Shown here: piece after piece, positions 1 to 12,543 of the stretch
Layout of the letters: each line of letters opens with the position of its first letter
Numbering within the stretch: position 1 is the stretch's first letter
Origin: Crossaster papposus
Taxonomy: Eukaryota; Echinodermata; Asteroidea; Velatida; Solasteridae
Direction: 5' to 3'
DNA length: 64,000 bases
Assembly: GCA_037893245.1 (NCBI GenBank)
Contig: JBAIAA010000313.1
Span: forward strand, 990,001-1,054,000
Program-made: the position numbers and the translations under genes
The notes under the pieces: model-generated
Databases searched by the model: none
The model's input: only the letters and a program-made list of their open reading frames with translations
Told to the model about the DNA's origin: nothing

Positions 1-3000
1 ATGCCAGTGAGGGATGTTAATGAACACCGTAGGTTTTTGTCGCTGATTTCCATCTTTAAACATCTGGGTATAACTCATTGGCTCTTGATTGTTTCGAAGT
101 TACAAATACATATTTACTGGTGAAAAAATGAATTCGTTCATACTTTATAACACTATACAAAAAATATTGTTAAACTAGGATTGATTTGTTTACAAACACA
201 TTGTTTTTGTAGTGGTCGTAGACGATGATGTCATTTCTAAAGGCCAATAGGATATCTGGGTTTGTTTTACATTGAGGCACCTGTTTACGTACAAACAAGA
301 AATGTCAGGTAAGCATAAGTCGAGCAAAACCTAAAATTCAGTGACTCTGCTTGCATTTTCTTCTATTCATGTTTAAACATAATTATCAATTTATTCATTA
401 CAAATACCAACGTCCATTTACTACCGGTTTGTCAGCAATGCTGAACCCTTTTTTTTCTTCAAGTTATGCTAAGAAATTCGTGTCTTCGTTTTTGTTTTGT
501 ATTTCACCCTGGTTTTTGCGCCCATTGTTTACTCGGCTAAGAACATTAGGGGCTATATACGCCGCGGGCTGAAGGCCCACACAGACGGTTACTAATCAAA
601 TGTTCTCCTCCGTTTTACCGTATTTTTGGCACCGGTGCATAGCAACATTTGGACCCACAGTGATGTCCCAGTCATCTCTCGTAGTAGACAGCCGCAGGTT
701 TAGCTAGCATATTTGCTTTCTCAATGCTTTTGCCCCTCCTAATTTAATGTTCAAAGTCTATAACGCCGGGAAATGTTGACCAAGAATTATTAGGTTCTCG
801 TTTGCAGTAATTTATTTTCTTTTTCCCTGACTTCTTTTTCCCATATACCACACCATCCTGACTGAACATCAGTCTAATTTTTAGAATGAAATACTTTTTT
901 TTTTAAATCCCTTTGTCTTTATAGAAACTCGAGAAAAAACCTGCTTTATTCGATTGACTGATTTTCATGCTTAATCGTGTTGTCCTTAGATCCGCTCAAA
1001 TGGAGGGAATTTTACGAATCCAAAATCGAGTAAACTGGAACTCTTTTAAGACATTTTCGAGGGCAAATCACGAGCAAATCACAACCCGGGTCGGGGATGC
1101 TAAAAACGTTCGCAAGAAATTTCAAACTTTTTTGAAATTCGCCGAACTAAAAACGACTCCCGCGAACAATTGACGACGCTTCCGAACCCCCGCGCATGTT
1201 TGGCGAACGTTTGGAACCTAATACGAATGTTGGACTTTGCCATTTTCTTCGGCATTCGCATTCTTCGCGAATCTTTCGCGTTTTCCCGGGAAAACCCACC
1301 CTTAACCTTCTTACTCTACATGTACAACCAAATTGACACTTTTAATTGGTGCACTTTTTGTTAACTATAAGTGAGGGTAGGGGTCGGGTGGGGCGGGGCG
1401 GGGGTCGGGGAAGGTGATATTTAGCAATATCTCCATTGCGTCACTTTCCTAGATCCACCAGTATTACGCAAGCTAACTGGTATCGAATATTGTATTGACT
1501 ATTGGTGAGCTGATCTTTATGGGGGGTCCAGCCAATCAATTATTGATCAATGGTAACACTAACAGTATTGCAGTATGTTACAAACGGTTACTTAAAAATA
1601 TTGTATATATGAGGTTTTTAATGATGTGTTGTATACGCACGATGTGAGGTATACGCACAAAATAATAAGTGCTTGCACACAGATAAGTGCTTACACGTAG
1701 TAAACACTTGTCGTTTGTATTTGTTACGTCAATAAAATTGTCCTTGTACGCGATACGTTTGCTGTGACATTTCCAACCGCGGCCTGCACGTGGCGTAAAA
1801 CTAATTTAAAACCAGTGATTGATTAAAAGAAACGCGTAGCTCTATAACTACTGGACAGTATAGAATCCTGTTTATTTTGATCACATCCAAGAGTAGTACA
1901 AATGCCTAAAAGTAAGTCAAATGTTTGCAGTCGAACTTTTAAGTGCTTCTAAATTATAATTGCTACTGCACACAAACACAAACGCGTATATGGACCAACT
2001 TCGTTTGCCTGCTGTCGGGCAGAACGCTCTTACCAATTACTATACGATTTTATTATATTTTGTATTGTACTGATTAGTAATTGAATATTGAACTCGACTA
2101 AATGTATAAGTTTGCCAAGAAAGTTGAGTTTCCGAGACGCCTTACTTGATAAACAGAGAGAGGCAGGTGGTTAGCAGTAGCGGGGCCGATCAGTCGATTC
2201 ACCCCAGGGCCAGGGCCAGGGCCAGCCCTGACCCGTCGCCGTGTACAACCCTTCCGCTCGCTGCTGCTCGCTCGTCGGTCTTGGTATAAATCTTTAAAGT
2301 GGAAGTCCCCGGGCGTTACAATACAACCACACGAGCTCTTGTGATCTCCCCCCCCCCCCCCCCCCCCGTATTGATCGGTCGACACGCCGTAACGGTGTTG
2401 CCGTTGTTTGGGGATCGTAAACAAAACACGTCTTAGGGGAAATTGCCAGGAAGGATCGACCTTCTTGGCCGATGGTCCGAGTGGGCAGAGAGGTGTTAAC
2501 GGAGAGACTCTCAGGAACTAACATCAGTTTCGCGTTATTTTCTTTCTGTTGTTTTTTTAAGGGAAATAATAATCTTGTTTTTAAAGGGAGAAAAAATGTA
2601 GTTCCACGTTTGATTGTGTTGTCAGCCAGATAAGCACCTGGCCCTGAACATCTGAATGCAGCTGAGGCATAAAAAAAAATGTTATGTTGGCGTAACCCGA
2701 CCGACCCTAAAAATACGGCCGACCCTGGTTTTTTTTTTTAAGGGACGAAATTTAATGATTAAAATCTATATAAATCTAGTAATAAATACGTTTGAAACCA
2801 TTTCTGACCGTTTCTCATTGTTGTGTGTGTGGATTGTGTATATATTGAACCTGGACACGTGTATCACTACCGGCTTAAACAATTAGAAAACATATCATTT
2901 TCATTGCTGGGAGGGGGAAAAAAGAAGAAAAAAAGAAAAAGAATCCCTACCTACCTACCCTATTTTTTTGGGCCCGTTACGCTAACATAACATTTTTTGT

Positions 3001-3100
3001 ATGCCCGAGTATGCGCGGTTAGTTCACCCGGACGTATTCAGTGCATTCAGTACATTATTTGCTTATGAAGACAAACGATGCTATTGATGGGAAACGAATC
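1..3100. other. intergenic, no gene recognised
   Basis: Both strands give only short AT-rich frames without splice-supported coding or family motifs. Visible structure is limited to a short CAGGGC tandem run near 2203-2226 and a run of about 21 C at 2347-2367. The short frames across the C run are low-complexity artefacts. Confidence 0.6.
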
Positions 3101-3146
3101 GACGTGTGTTTAAATTTTTTTCTGAAGTTTTAAACCAGATTGCAGA

Positions 3147-3325
3147 TTATGCAGCAACCCACGAGACGGAGGGAACCTCCCCTCCTGTGTGGCGGTTATT
3201 GTGCTTGCGAAATGTTGCGGTTTCTCATGAATTCTTTTTAGGTTTAGGGGGGGGGGGGGTGCGTTAGGTAACAATAGTCTAGAGAGTATATACATAATGG
3301 GGGACTAAGGGGGAGTCCCATCGGC
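3147..3325 (-). repeat. dispersed repeat with internal G/C homopolymer, copy 1
   Basis: This is the minus-strand copy of a family also seen at 10784-10953, 11262-11415 and 16428-16625. All share the block TTACCTAACGCACC, then a C/G run, then CTAAAAACC...CCTGAGAAACC, then CACAATAACCACCAC and a second G run. Here the run is 13 G on the plus strand at about 3247-3259. Confidence 0.65.
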
Positions 3326-3345
3326 TCTAATCATCCATTCTTTAA

Positions 3346-3794
3346 ATATGTGACTGGCTCTACAAAAAGGGTATTAAGTCGCGCTGTGCATTATCATGTA
3401 ATGGCCTATTCAATGTTGAGAGGGTGAACATTTCATCAAAATGTGATTTACATTTTTTGTCATGAATGACATCTTCAATACCTACAGTTTCAGGTTTCAT
3501 TCACAGAAATGTAAATTTTGATGAATAAAGTGGGAAAAAAATACAATGTTGTGTGCATCGTTCTGTTGTACTACAATAGAGCCGGCTATTTCAAAGCCCG
3601 TTTTCTCAGTTGTGTACTTTAAACTCCAAGGAAGTAATCAATATGTAAACACTACATATCTTCAAAATAAGAGGGGCTATGGAGCTCTATTATATACCAA
3701 ATGAAAGCTTACATTGTGAGTTTTCCAACCATGTATATAACTCAATGTCACTGTTTGTAACATAATACCCATTATTGTGGAGTGGGTCACATAT
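3346..3794. mobile_element. MITE, family TGTGACCGGCTC, copy 1
   Basis: The element opens with ATGTGACTGGCTCTACAAAA and closes with GTGGGTCACAT, giving short inverted ends. The interior matches 18727-19108 and, in the opposite orientation, 30250-30991. I see no coding capacity. Confidence 0.7.
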
Positions 3795-3904
3795 GGGTAA
3801 AATGTACCTAACATTTTTGGTTACAATTTTAACCAACCTTTTTAACCAACCAAATTTTAATACATGTATTCAAATTTCGTTGGTTAAAAAGATTTAGTAA
3901 AACA

Positions 3905-4430
3905 TGCATGCTTCGAGAGTGCGTGAAAATCCCCCACGCGATATAGCACCTGTCGTTCGGAATTGTATACCGTTGCACGGGCTATCATTAATTACGCTTT
4001 TTTGCCATTTAAAGGGATCGTATACGTTTGGTAATTGGAACCCAATGTTTGTTTCAATCCTATATAGTTATAGATATATACCATAAAACTAACCTATAAC
4101 AAAATTCATTTCAAAATGTGGGTGTGATTTTGAGATATTGCCGAAAATCTGGAGCGGTTATGTCCACGCAGGAAGAATAATCTGCATTGGAATACACAAT
4201 ATGAGAAACGTCACTGCAGTAACGCTTCTCAGATTCAAATTTTGGGGGATAAAAAGTGATATCTTTTTCCATAACCGGAGGACTTCAAAGTGAAAAGTTT
4301 CTACGTAAACTTATTTCCATTGCGGTCCCATTGCATGTTTTGAGAGTGCGTGAAAAGCCCCCACGCGATATAGCACCTGTCTTTTAGAATTGTATACCGT
4401 TGCACGGGCTATCATTAATTCCTTTTTTTT
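3905..4430. repeat. 90-bp flank duplicated around a truncated TTAA MITE
   Basis: A block of about 90 bp (GAGAGTGCGTGAAAA, then the CCCCCACGCGATATAGCACC block) occurs at 3911-3995 and again at 4343-4427. Between them lies the left part of the AGGGATCGTATACG MITE family, starting at the TTAA at 4009. Its matching right inverted end is missing. Confidence 0.65.
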
Positions 4431-4439
4431 ATTATTTAA

Positions 4440-6925
4440 GCGCCCCTAATTACGTAATAAACAAATAATCGGCCCCATCACTGTCTGCTCAGGCTCTCTA
4501 TCGGTACCCGTGCCAAATATGCGACCAGTCACCACCATATGAGAGTAAAGTCGGCAAAATAAAAAATTGAGATATTTGTATTTTTTAAATTCCTGAGAGA
4601 GAGAGAGCTTTTCAATGGTATATAACACTTTGCAATAAATACATTTTACATCGCTCCAAAAGGTCATGGGTTTCACAAATTGTGTTTGTGAGAAAACTTA
4701 CCAAATAAACACTTACCTAAACAAAACACACAAAAGATTGCAAAACAGGACAAGTAAGGTTCGGTTGAGCGTAGCAACGACTATATGTTCTGAATATTTC
4801 TTCTTGAAACTTTCCACACAAACGAACTAATGTATAAACAACAAAATATCAAAATTTGAAAAACGTGGGACAGTTACAAAGACCTAATTTGCATATTTAA
4901 TTACCGTGTTAATTAGACCACTGATGGACTTTAATCCGAATACTAACTACGCAAACACTACGCAAAATCACGTAATTTTAGAGGTTTTCGATCATCTGAT
5001 CTCACCCCCAAAAATGGGAAAATGTAGAGTGGGACTTAGGCTTTCCAAATTACGCAAAATCTCAAAAATTAACACCCCTTCATATTTTGACTTTGGATGG
5101 CCATATCTCCGAATCACATTGTGCAACTTTACTCTCATATTGTGGTGGCAGGTCACATATTATGAATGCTGTCAGGCCGCCGGTTTCTGAGAAAAATAGA
5201 GACAGTATGTACTTACAAAACTGTAAAGGTTCTGTGGAGGTACACGTACCGGTATGTCACTTCTATTCTTATACGATTTAGACAACCTTATCTATAGTCT
5301 GGGAGCTAACTATGCCAATACAAATATGTGACCTGCTCCCACAAAAACAGACATAAGTGTTTTTTTGTTATTGTGAGATATTGTTATTTCCATTTAGTAC
5401 ACATCTTCAGCTTTCATTTGGTACCAAAACCACCTTTATACCATGCATACTTCAAATTGTATGAGGATATAATTTCGATGTGTTTGGGAGATAAAGTACC
5501 ACTTTTGGTACACAGTTTGCCTCAATAAATACATGATTTTTGGTACTTTCTCATCAATAACGTTGATTTTGTTTAACCTAACTGAGAGTTAAAGTATACA
5601 TATTAAAGAATTAAAAAAAATAACGAAAAACAAAAATCGATGTCCGCCCGATTTTTCACCCCATTTGAACTTTGACGAGCTGTATCTCGAAATAGCCTTT
5701 GCAACTTATGTCGGGTTTCGTAGGAGCGGGTCACATATTTCAAAAAACAGGATGTAAGTCCTCGCTCTCCTATATTTCCCAAAGTTAAAAGTTAGCGATT
5801 TCTGTTGTGAACAAAACGACCATTGCACTCGAGCATTTTGAAGATCTCCAATTTTGGTAATCCGGCCACAATAATATGCAGATGTTCGTGTCGCCAAGAA
5901 AACGGGCGTTAAGTATATTGGAAGCCGGCGGTGTGTGAAACCCTATAGGTTTTTTGTTGTTGTACATGTACAACAAAATGTGTGTGGCTGTTTAATTAGG
6001 ACAGACGACAGCTAGTGCCGTCTCGTACTGATATGCACAGCGCTTAAAAGTGGATTTGTTTTTCTGCACTCGCGCGATAGCCGCCTCTTTTTAGTATGTT
6101 CGAGTGACATCTGTCTGCGAAGCGAGACACACTGGTGCCGTAGTCGCTCGGTTATTATATCATAAAGGTTATAGGTTGATTAACTAAATGGGAAAAGACG
6201 AACCGAGTCTATAGCATTGGCGCTTTGGTGAGATTCCTTTAAACCGGAGATTTTGGACATGCGCGCAAGGGAGGCTTGTTTTTTGTTCCGACAAACAATG
6301 TAATCTGTTCGTGAAGTGTCACTTATACACGTGCCGAAGTTTCGGGCTACGTACTGCGACGTCGCTGCAGTGCGAATCGGGTCTAACTCATAGAGCTTTA
6401 GCTCTGGTCTAAACTATGATCTTACTAAATTGCAGCCATGCCATTTCACAATGAGATTCCGGTTGTTCATGTGCACTTTGTCTTTGAACGCACTGCTGCT
6501 TTTAATTTGGTCATAATGAAAGGACTTTTGAGTACCAACAGTTTCATGGTTGACAATTCACGGTGTCCAATTTAAAATTGTTCATTGTGAACATTTTGTT
6601 AACCAAAATTGAAAAAAACAAATAATGGTCATGCTCTTTTGTAAAAAAACAATTGTAAAAAATGGGCGTCATTTTTTAAGGGAACTCGATCGGTCTGTGC
6701 TAAAAAAACGAAAATAATAAAGTTTGTTGAACAGAGAATTGTCTACTGTATCCTCATGACGAGCAACATTTGTGATTTAAAAAAAAAATCTTCTAGGTAG
6801 CATTATGTTTGTCACCCACACACTGATGGTTGAAACTGGGTCATTCCGGCTAACTCTATAACGTCATAGGCATTAAGTTGGTAAGACAGTACATGTACAT
6901 TGTACTATACCAAATACTACACAAT
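4440..6925. other. intergenic, no gene recognised
   Basis: I see no exon with family similarity and no strong inverted-repeat element. The sequence is AT-rich with short unsupported frames. Confidence 0.5.
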
Positions 6926-6926
6926 A

Positions 6927-7289
6927 AGCCATTTGCTTGTTAACTTTAAATAATATCTGGTACACTGACTTGTTCACACAGTTTGGCACAGTTTAACTTT
7001 AAATTCTCCAGACCAAAGACGCTATTGCTATATCACGTGATTCGGGGCAAGCTCTTGCATAGTTACGTAATAGACGCTCAGCACCGATACATTGTTCACA
7101 ATGGGTGAGAATTGCACAAAGATACCAGACCATTCCAGAGCTGGGGGTTGCTATACCGTAAGGCTTGCCCCGAATCACGCGATGATAGCAACAGTGTCTT
7201 TGGTCTGGAGATTTTAGAGTGAAACTGTGCCAAGCTGTGTGAACAAGTCAGTGTACCAGATATTATTCAAATTTAACACGCAAATGGCT
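6927..7289. mobile_element. palindromic MITE, about 363 bp
   Basis: The left arm (AGCCATTTGC...ATCTGGTACACTGACTTG...CCAGACCAAAGAC) is mirrored by the right arm (GTCTTTGGTCTGGAG...CAAGTCAGTGTACCAGAT...GCAAATGGCT). The imperfect inverted arms are roughly 130 bp or more, with a short loop around the CGATACATTG region. No coding potential is visible. Confidence 0.75.
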
Positions 7290-7798
7290 TAGGCCGCATC
7301 CGAATCTCTTGTCTACGGCTATTGTCTAGGTGTTCGTCCATTACAAATACACGTGAGCAGGCTGACAATAGACGTAGCCGTAGCTCTAGAAGTCCGTTTC
7401 GGACACGGCCTTATTCTTATACGCCAGTGTGGTAAGAGTACTGCATATTTATGCAGTAAAGTGTATTTTGTAGTATTACTATTACTAGGTGACGTTAGGA
7501 TCAAAACAAGTCATGTACTGCGAATAAATGCATACTTATGTGTGCCACAATATCGCTGATGAAGGGGGTCTTTCATCCGTGATACGTGCTAAGCTACCCG
7601 AGACTAACGGGGACACGAGGTTGTTCAACGGAAAGTTATACCGATGTACGGTTTTGGAGGGTTTAGCGGTCGGTCAACAGTCGACGACACAGCTGTTCTG
7701 TTAATATTCGTCTCCAACCATTCCGTCTCTTCCTAGTAAACTTCATATTCTATTCTAAATAGCAGGAATCCCAGAAAGGGGTTAATCTGTGGGATATT

Positions 7799-8020
7799 GG
7801 CCCAATTTCATAGAGCTGCTAAGCACACAAATTCGCTTAGCACAACAAAAGTCTTGCTCTTAAAAAACAGGTTACCAGCCAAAATTCTACGTGTTTTTCA
7901 TGCTAATAAAATAAAGACCACAATAAAGACCACGTGAAAATTTGGTTTGTAACCTTGTTTTTGCCAAGGTTTGTTCATGCTAAGCACATTTTTGTGTTTA
8001 GCAGCTCTGTGAAATTGGCC
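7799..8020. mobile_element. MITE, family GGCCAATTTCATAGAGCTGC, copy 1
   Basis: The left end GGCCCAATTTCATAGAGCTG and the right end CAGCTCTGTGAAATTGGCC are inverted repeats. Further copies lie at 23432-23683, 33184-33406, 41861-42096 and 59174-59412. The motif GCTTAGCA recurs near both ends. Confidence 0.8.
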
Positions 8021-8064
8021 GCTATATATAGGCCAACAAAGAGGACGCTTCTTTCACCTAACGA

Positions 8065-8269
8065 CACGCTTAGACTAAAGTGTTGAATCAACCTTATAAG
8101 TGTGCTGTCAGTAAGTGCTCTTTAAAAGTTAGCATTTCAACCATTAAACTGATGAATTGAACACCTTGAGTGTTAAACTAATCAGTTTTATGTATGGAAT
8201 TCTAACGGCTATAGAGTAGTCACTGACGACATTATATAAGGTTGATTCAACACTTTAGTTTTAAGCGTG
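8065..8269. mobile_element. palindromic MITE, about 205 bp
   Basis: The ends CACGCTTAGACTAAAGTGTT and AACACTTTAGTTTTAAGCGTG are inverted copies that continue into GAATCAACCTTATA on both arms. The interior is non-coding. Confidence 0.7.
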
Positions 8270-8793
8270 GACGCTCGCCCGTGTCCACCGCCCATTAGGC
8301 CAACAACAAAAGTGTTCTGGTTGGCGCGCGCGCGTCGATTTAAACCATGCGCGTCAATCCTTTTTTTTCTCAAAACATTGTGGTGAAAAAAATGAAGAAA
8401 ATCAGCGGTTGCTACGACCAATGACAACATGCTACAACACTGCTGAACTGCATCAAAATAGGTCAAATGGCAAAAAGTTATAATGAACACAGGCCGTTTT
8501 CCAAACCCCAGCTTGGGCTTCGTCTCTAGCGTCCATTCTCATTGCCAAACTACACAAATGAAGCCTAGGAAGCGCTGATGCAGCTTCACTGATTTCTGTT
8601 AAGGAAACACACGGCATTCTGCGTAGCGTATCGTAACCCTTCGAATTGCACGCAGCTAGCTTAGCTGAGCCGCGGAACTGGTGACCTCCCATTTACAGGT
8701 CACACAAAATCTACCCAATCAGAGCTCAAAGCGCATTATATCAGAGCCTCCACTCGCCCAGTGTGCCGGGCTGTGGGACTGAGCGAAATAATA

Positions 8794-9558
8794 TAAACAG
8801 GTTCAAAGAAATAAGTCCCCCCTGGGAAATGTGCATTTTTCTGGAAGACAGTTGGGTCCTTAACCTGTTACAAAAATGTAAAATATAGTCTTAAATGTTA
8901 CACATTTATTGTGCAAAAGAGTTTCACCCAACAGTTAACCTTCGCCTTGAAAAGCTGGCATTTATTAAATGTGATGACCAATAAAAAATGACACTTTCTT
9001 GCATAGGGATTGGACAAATGGAGAAAATCATGTTTTTAATATTCTTTCCTCACTTCATTTAATGTGTACAAAATGTAAACATGCATTTAATGTTGTTGTT
9101 TTTGTTTTTAATTTCATTACTGAAAAGAAAGGACAAAAAACAAAAATTCCATTTCCACAAAACCTTTATGCTTAAAAAAAATTGTTTTGCTTCGGTGACT
9201 CTAATTTACTGTGCTTCGTAAATTTAGAAAATTAAAAACAAAAACAAAAACATTAAATGCATGTTTACATTTGTACACTTTAGGAAAATTAATTGAAGTG
9301 AGAAAAGAATATTAAAAAATTATGTAAAAACATGATTTTCTCTATTTGTCCAATCCCTATGCAAGAAAGTGTCATTGGTCATCACATTTAACAAATGACA
9401 GCATTTCAAGGCGAAGGTTAACTGTTGGGTGAAACTTTATTGCACAATAAATGTGTAACATTTCAGACTACATTTTACATTTGTGTAACAGGTTAAGGAG
9501 CTAACTGTCTTCCAGAAAAATGCAAATTTCCCAGGGGAGACTTCTTTTGACCTGTTTA
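8794..9558. mobile_element. long palindromic element, about 765 bp
   Basis: Two imperfect arms of roughly 350 bp each mirror one another. The outer ends are TAAACAGGT and ACCTGTTTA. Shared internal blocks include CTGTCTTCCAGAAAAATGC, AACCTTCGCCTTGAAA and GGATTGGACAAAT. A full-length transcript would fold back on itself. No transposase is encoded. Confidence 0.8.
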
Positions 9559-9559
9559 T

Positions 9560-10780
9560 TAACGACGATGTCCCACGGGCGGCGGGACGCAAATGTATGT
9601 CATGCAACGCGACAATTCGTATTTCTGTTCACTCAGTTATGTTCACGCAAACACCACCACCACCAATATTGTGTTAATTCAATGCAAATAAATACAACGG
9701 GAACTTGTGAAGTATTTACCGTTTAAATACCTAAACAGTAAAACCAAATTGCTTAGAACTAAGCAAAACGGTACTATCAATCGACCAAGATCAATAGTTA
9801 AGGGTAAAATAATAGCATGAAGATTAAAGAAGTGTAAACTAATTCAGAATAATCCCCCCCAAAAAAAAAAATTAAAAAAAAAAATAACAAAATCCATCAA
9901 CGGCGACTGGATGTTTTCCATGCGACTGATAACCGCTCTTTCCTCCCCGGTATAAACGCTTCAACATGGTCCACTTATCCGTCGCAATATCATTGTTGTG
10001 GGTAGTACACTTTAAAAGGGCTGGGAAAGTGCATTTAATCTCCCCGCTGTAGTTAACCGTGTGCGGGTGGCTCACCGTATAGTTCAGGCTGACCCATTTC
10101 CTCCTAATTGCCGTCGTCATCATAAAGCCTTTAAGTGGTCTCATATGATTATAATGCAAACGAAAGCAATCAGCATAATGACTTTTACTTGGTCGTGGAG
10201 TGGTATACTCAAGACTCTATTGGTAAAACGAACATCGCTCATCGGTACTTCATCACTGGGTTAATGTTATTGAGTTGTTGATAGGCAATTAGTAAATGGA
10301 CAGCGATATACATTTGATCTTGCATACAATAATTTATGGCCAGTGAAAAGTGACACGAACCGCGATTATTTTGATGGCTAACGCATAACACTGCAAATCG
10401 TTGCGGCTCCAATCGATAACGTTTCTCGTTTGATTTCACATTAACTTAAAAAAAAAAACTAATTTCACGAGCTGGGAGCTTATTTTTGCTGTGAACAAGA
10501 TTAACTAAGCAACTGGGTGATAATGAAATCCCATGCTGGCTTGAATATAAATTACTGCAGAGGATTTATTTCCACAACACCACCGACGCCATTTTGTCAT
10601 CTTCTAAAAGGTGGTGTCTCGTGAAGCTGGTTTGGTTTCTAATGTCGCATAAGACACTATAGCCTTTTAATGAATACCTAGAAGAGTTAATAGCTTCTGA
10701 TTGGTCGAGACTCGATCACGTGGAGCGCATTCTTTTGCAGTAATGGCCCCTGCTTTTACCAATTGAAGCAAATTCTATAC
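9560..10780. other. intergenic, no gene recognised
   Basis: Only short frames are present, none with family motifs or supported splice sites. A (CAC)n stretch lies near 9651-9664 and A-rich tracts near 9860-9890. Confidence 0.5.
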
Positions 10781-10783
10781 CCA

Positions 10784-10953
10784 GCACGATATGTGGCAGA
10801 GGGGTACCCCCCTCTTATCCCTATACTTTATACGCACTCAACACTATTGTAACCTAACCCATCCCCCCTTGAAACCTAAAAGGAATTCCTGAGATTCCGG
10901 GAACACAATGGTCAACACAAAAGAGGGGGGGTTTTCTCTGCCACATATCGTGC
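10784..10953. mobile_element. homopolymer-bearing repeat family, copy 2, with clear inverted ends
   Basis: The ends GCACGATATGTGGCAGA and TCTGCCACATATCGTGC form a perfect 17-bp inverted pair. The interior carries the family blocks (CTAACCCATCCCCCC, CCTGAGATTCC, G run). This copy shows best that the family is an inverted-repeat transposon. Confidence 0.7.
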
Positions 10954-11048
10954 TTCATATGGCAAATTCACTGTTTATTCCCTGAATACAAAATATTTAT
11001 TCCCTAAATACAAAGGTATTTATTAAAGGGAATAACAGGCCATTAAAT

Positions 11049-11151
11049 GTGTGATAACGTACCGGGTCGGGGGATGACCAATGACAATAGACCTCGCCTT
11101 CGGCTCAATTCATTGCCATTGGTCATCGCCCAACCCGGTCCGTTATCACAC
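11049..11151. repeat. 103-bp near-perfect palindrome
   Basis: GTGTGATAACG...GATGACCAATG on the left is mirrored by CATTGGTCATC...CGTTATCACAC on the right, leaving a loop of about 30 bp. It is a probable small MITE. Confidence 0.7.
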
Positions 11152-11192
11152 AGTAATGACCGGGTCATCACTAAGTTATGCCCTAAGTAATG

Positions 11193-11415
11193 ACCCCCCC
11201 CCCCCCCCCCCCCCCCCCGCCACTACTACTACTAGTACTACTACTACTACTACTACTACTACTACCCCATACCTATACACTCTCTAGACTATTGTTACCT
11301 AACGCACCCTCTAAAAACCGAAGAAAAAAATCCTGAGAAACCGCCACATTCCGCAAGCACAATGACCACCACAAAGAAGGGGGGGGGGAGTTCCATCCGT
11401 CTCATGTCTTGCTTC
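11193..11415. repeat. C homopolymer, (ACT)n microsatellite and homopolymer-family copy 3
   Basis: About 25 C at 11193-11218 are followed by an ACT trinucleotide array to about 11262. The family block TTACCTAACGCACC...CCTGAGAAACC...GACCACCAC plus a G run follows, to about 11415. The proline/threonine frame over it is an artefact. Confidence 0.7.
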
Positions 11416-11599
11416 ATACTCGCCTTATCATTCCAGCCTGTCACAGTGCTGATTTCAGTGCCTTTCGTAACTGTCATGTTTGTTTAATCATCCATGGCAA
11501 TGACATAATGAACCTTATACCATTGGACAAAGGATATTCAACCCTTTCCACAACCATTTTGTCTTTTTCTGAAATATTCAGTAATAATATGAATTGGAA

Positions 11600-11626
11600 A
11601 TGGGGGGGGGGGGGGGGGGGGGGGGG
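11600..11626. repeat. G homopolymer, about 27 bp
   Basis: An uninterrupted run of G on the plus strand. The reading frames across it are low complexity. Confidence 0.9.
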
Positions 11627-12310
11627 CACACCCTGTATAAAGACGTGAACGGTTTTTGCCAAGTCTAAACGGTGTGGGAAGTATCTGTAGTACTGTGATT
11701 TTGGGTTTTTGTTAAAAGTTCTATTAAATCAACTATTAAATCTAACATCAAATACCGTTAACTCTAATACGTATGGGATGAGATTGTCAAAAGTCTGCAA
11801 ATTGATGAAATGTTTGACAAATGCACATCTTTACTACCATACGTTTCACGCGGTAGTGAGGACTCTGTTCCGACCTTGTTTCTACCCTTTGATGGTAGCT
11901 GCAGCGACCCATAGCCTGGTTGTCATTGCGATACTAATGATTTATTGAGGCAGGCAGTCTTCTTGGCGAATTTCTTTCCAGCGTATGTATTCGCGTTTAT
12001 AGAGGTTTTGCACGCGAAACGGATACGTGTGTATTTTATACGCATACGTTTTAGCTATCTGTAAACATGTACATACATTCCGCCATTTCGCATTATGTAC
12101 GCCTACGCTTATAGTTCTCGGAACCCTTACCAATATAATAAAGGACATCCTATAGTCTGTAACATTCTAGCGGGCAGGTAGGATATTTGGAGGAATCGTG
12201 CCTTTGGTGATACAAACATGGAATTTGGGAAACAGTCAGAGCTCGTCATGAGAAAGATATTTGACTGTTAGGATGTAGAAAAACAAATAATAGGTATAGA
12301 ATAGGTCGTA
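11627..12310. other. intergenic, no gene recognised
   Basis: No family motif, inverted-repeat element or splice-supported exon is visible. Confidence 0.5.
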
Positions 12311-12543
12311 TTTTTGAACATTGAGGGCGCTGTGCTCACGGTATTGGGGGTACAATTAAAAGTGATTAGAAGATAATTCACGTCAGTTTACATATTCTTA
12401 CAGCTCCAAAATCTAAATTTTTCAATATTCCATTTGTTAGATAAAAGTAAAGTTACTGAACCACTTCATTGATTTTACCTGTGTTGGGTACCCAGAAAAT
12501 GGCGTCTTACAGCGCCCTCATGCGACCAGGAATACGGCGCATT
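12311..12543 (+). repeat. dispersed repeat, pair with 20787-20966
   Basis: The blocks TTGAGGGCGCTGTGCTCACG, GATTAGAAGA and AATTCACG, and AAAATGGCGTCTTACAGCGC followed by CATGCGACCAGGAATACGGC, recur in inverted orientation at 20787-20966. The 116-residue frame at 12469-12819 starts inside this repeat and is not a credible gene. Confidence 0.75.
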
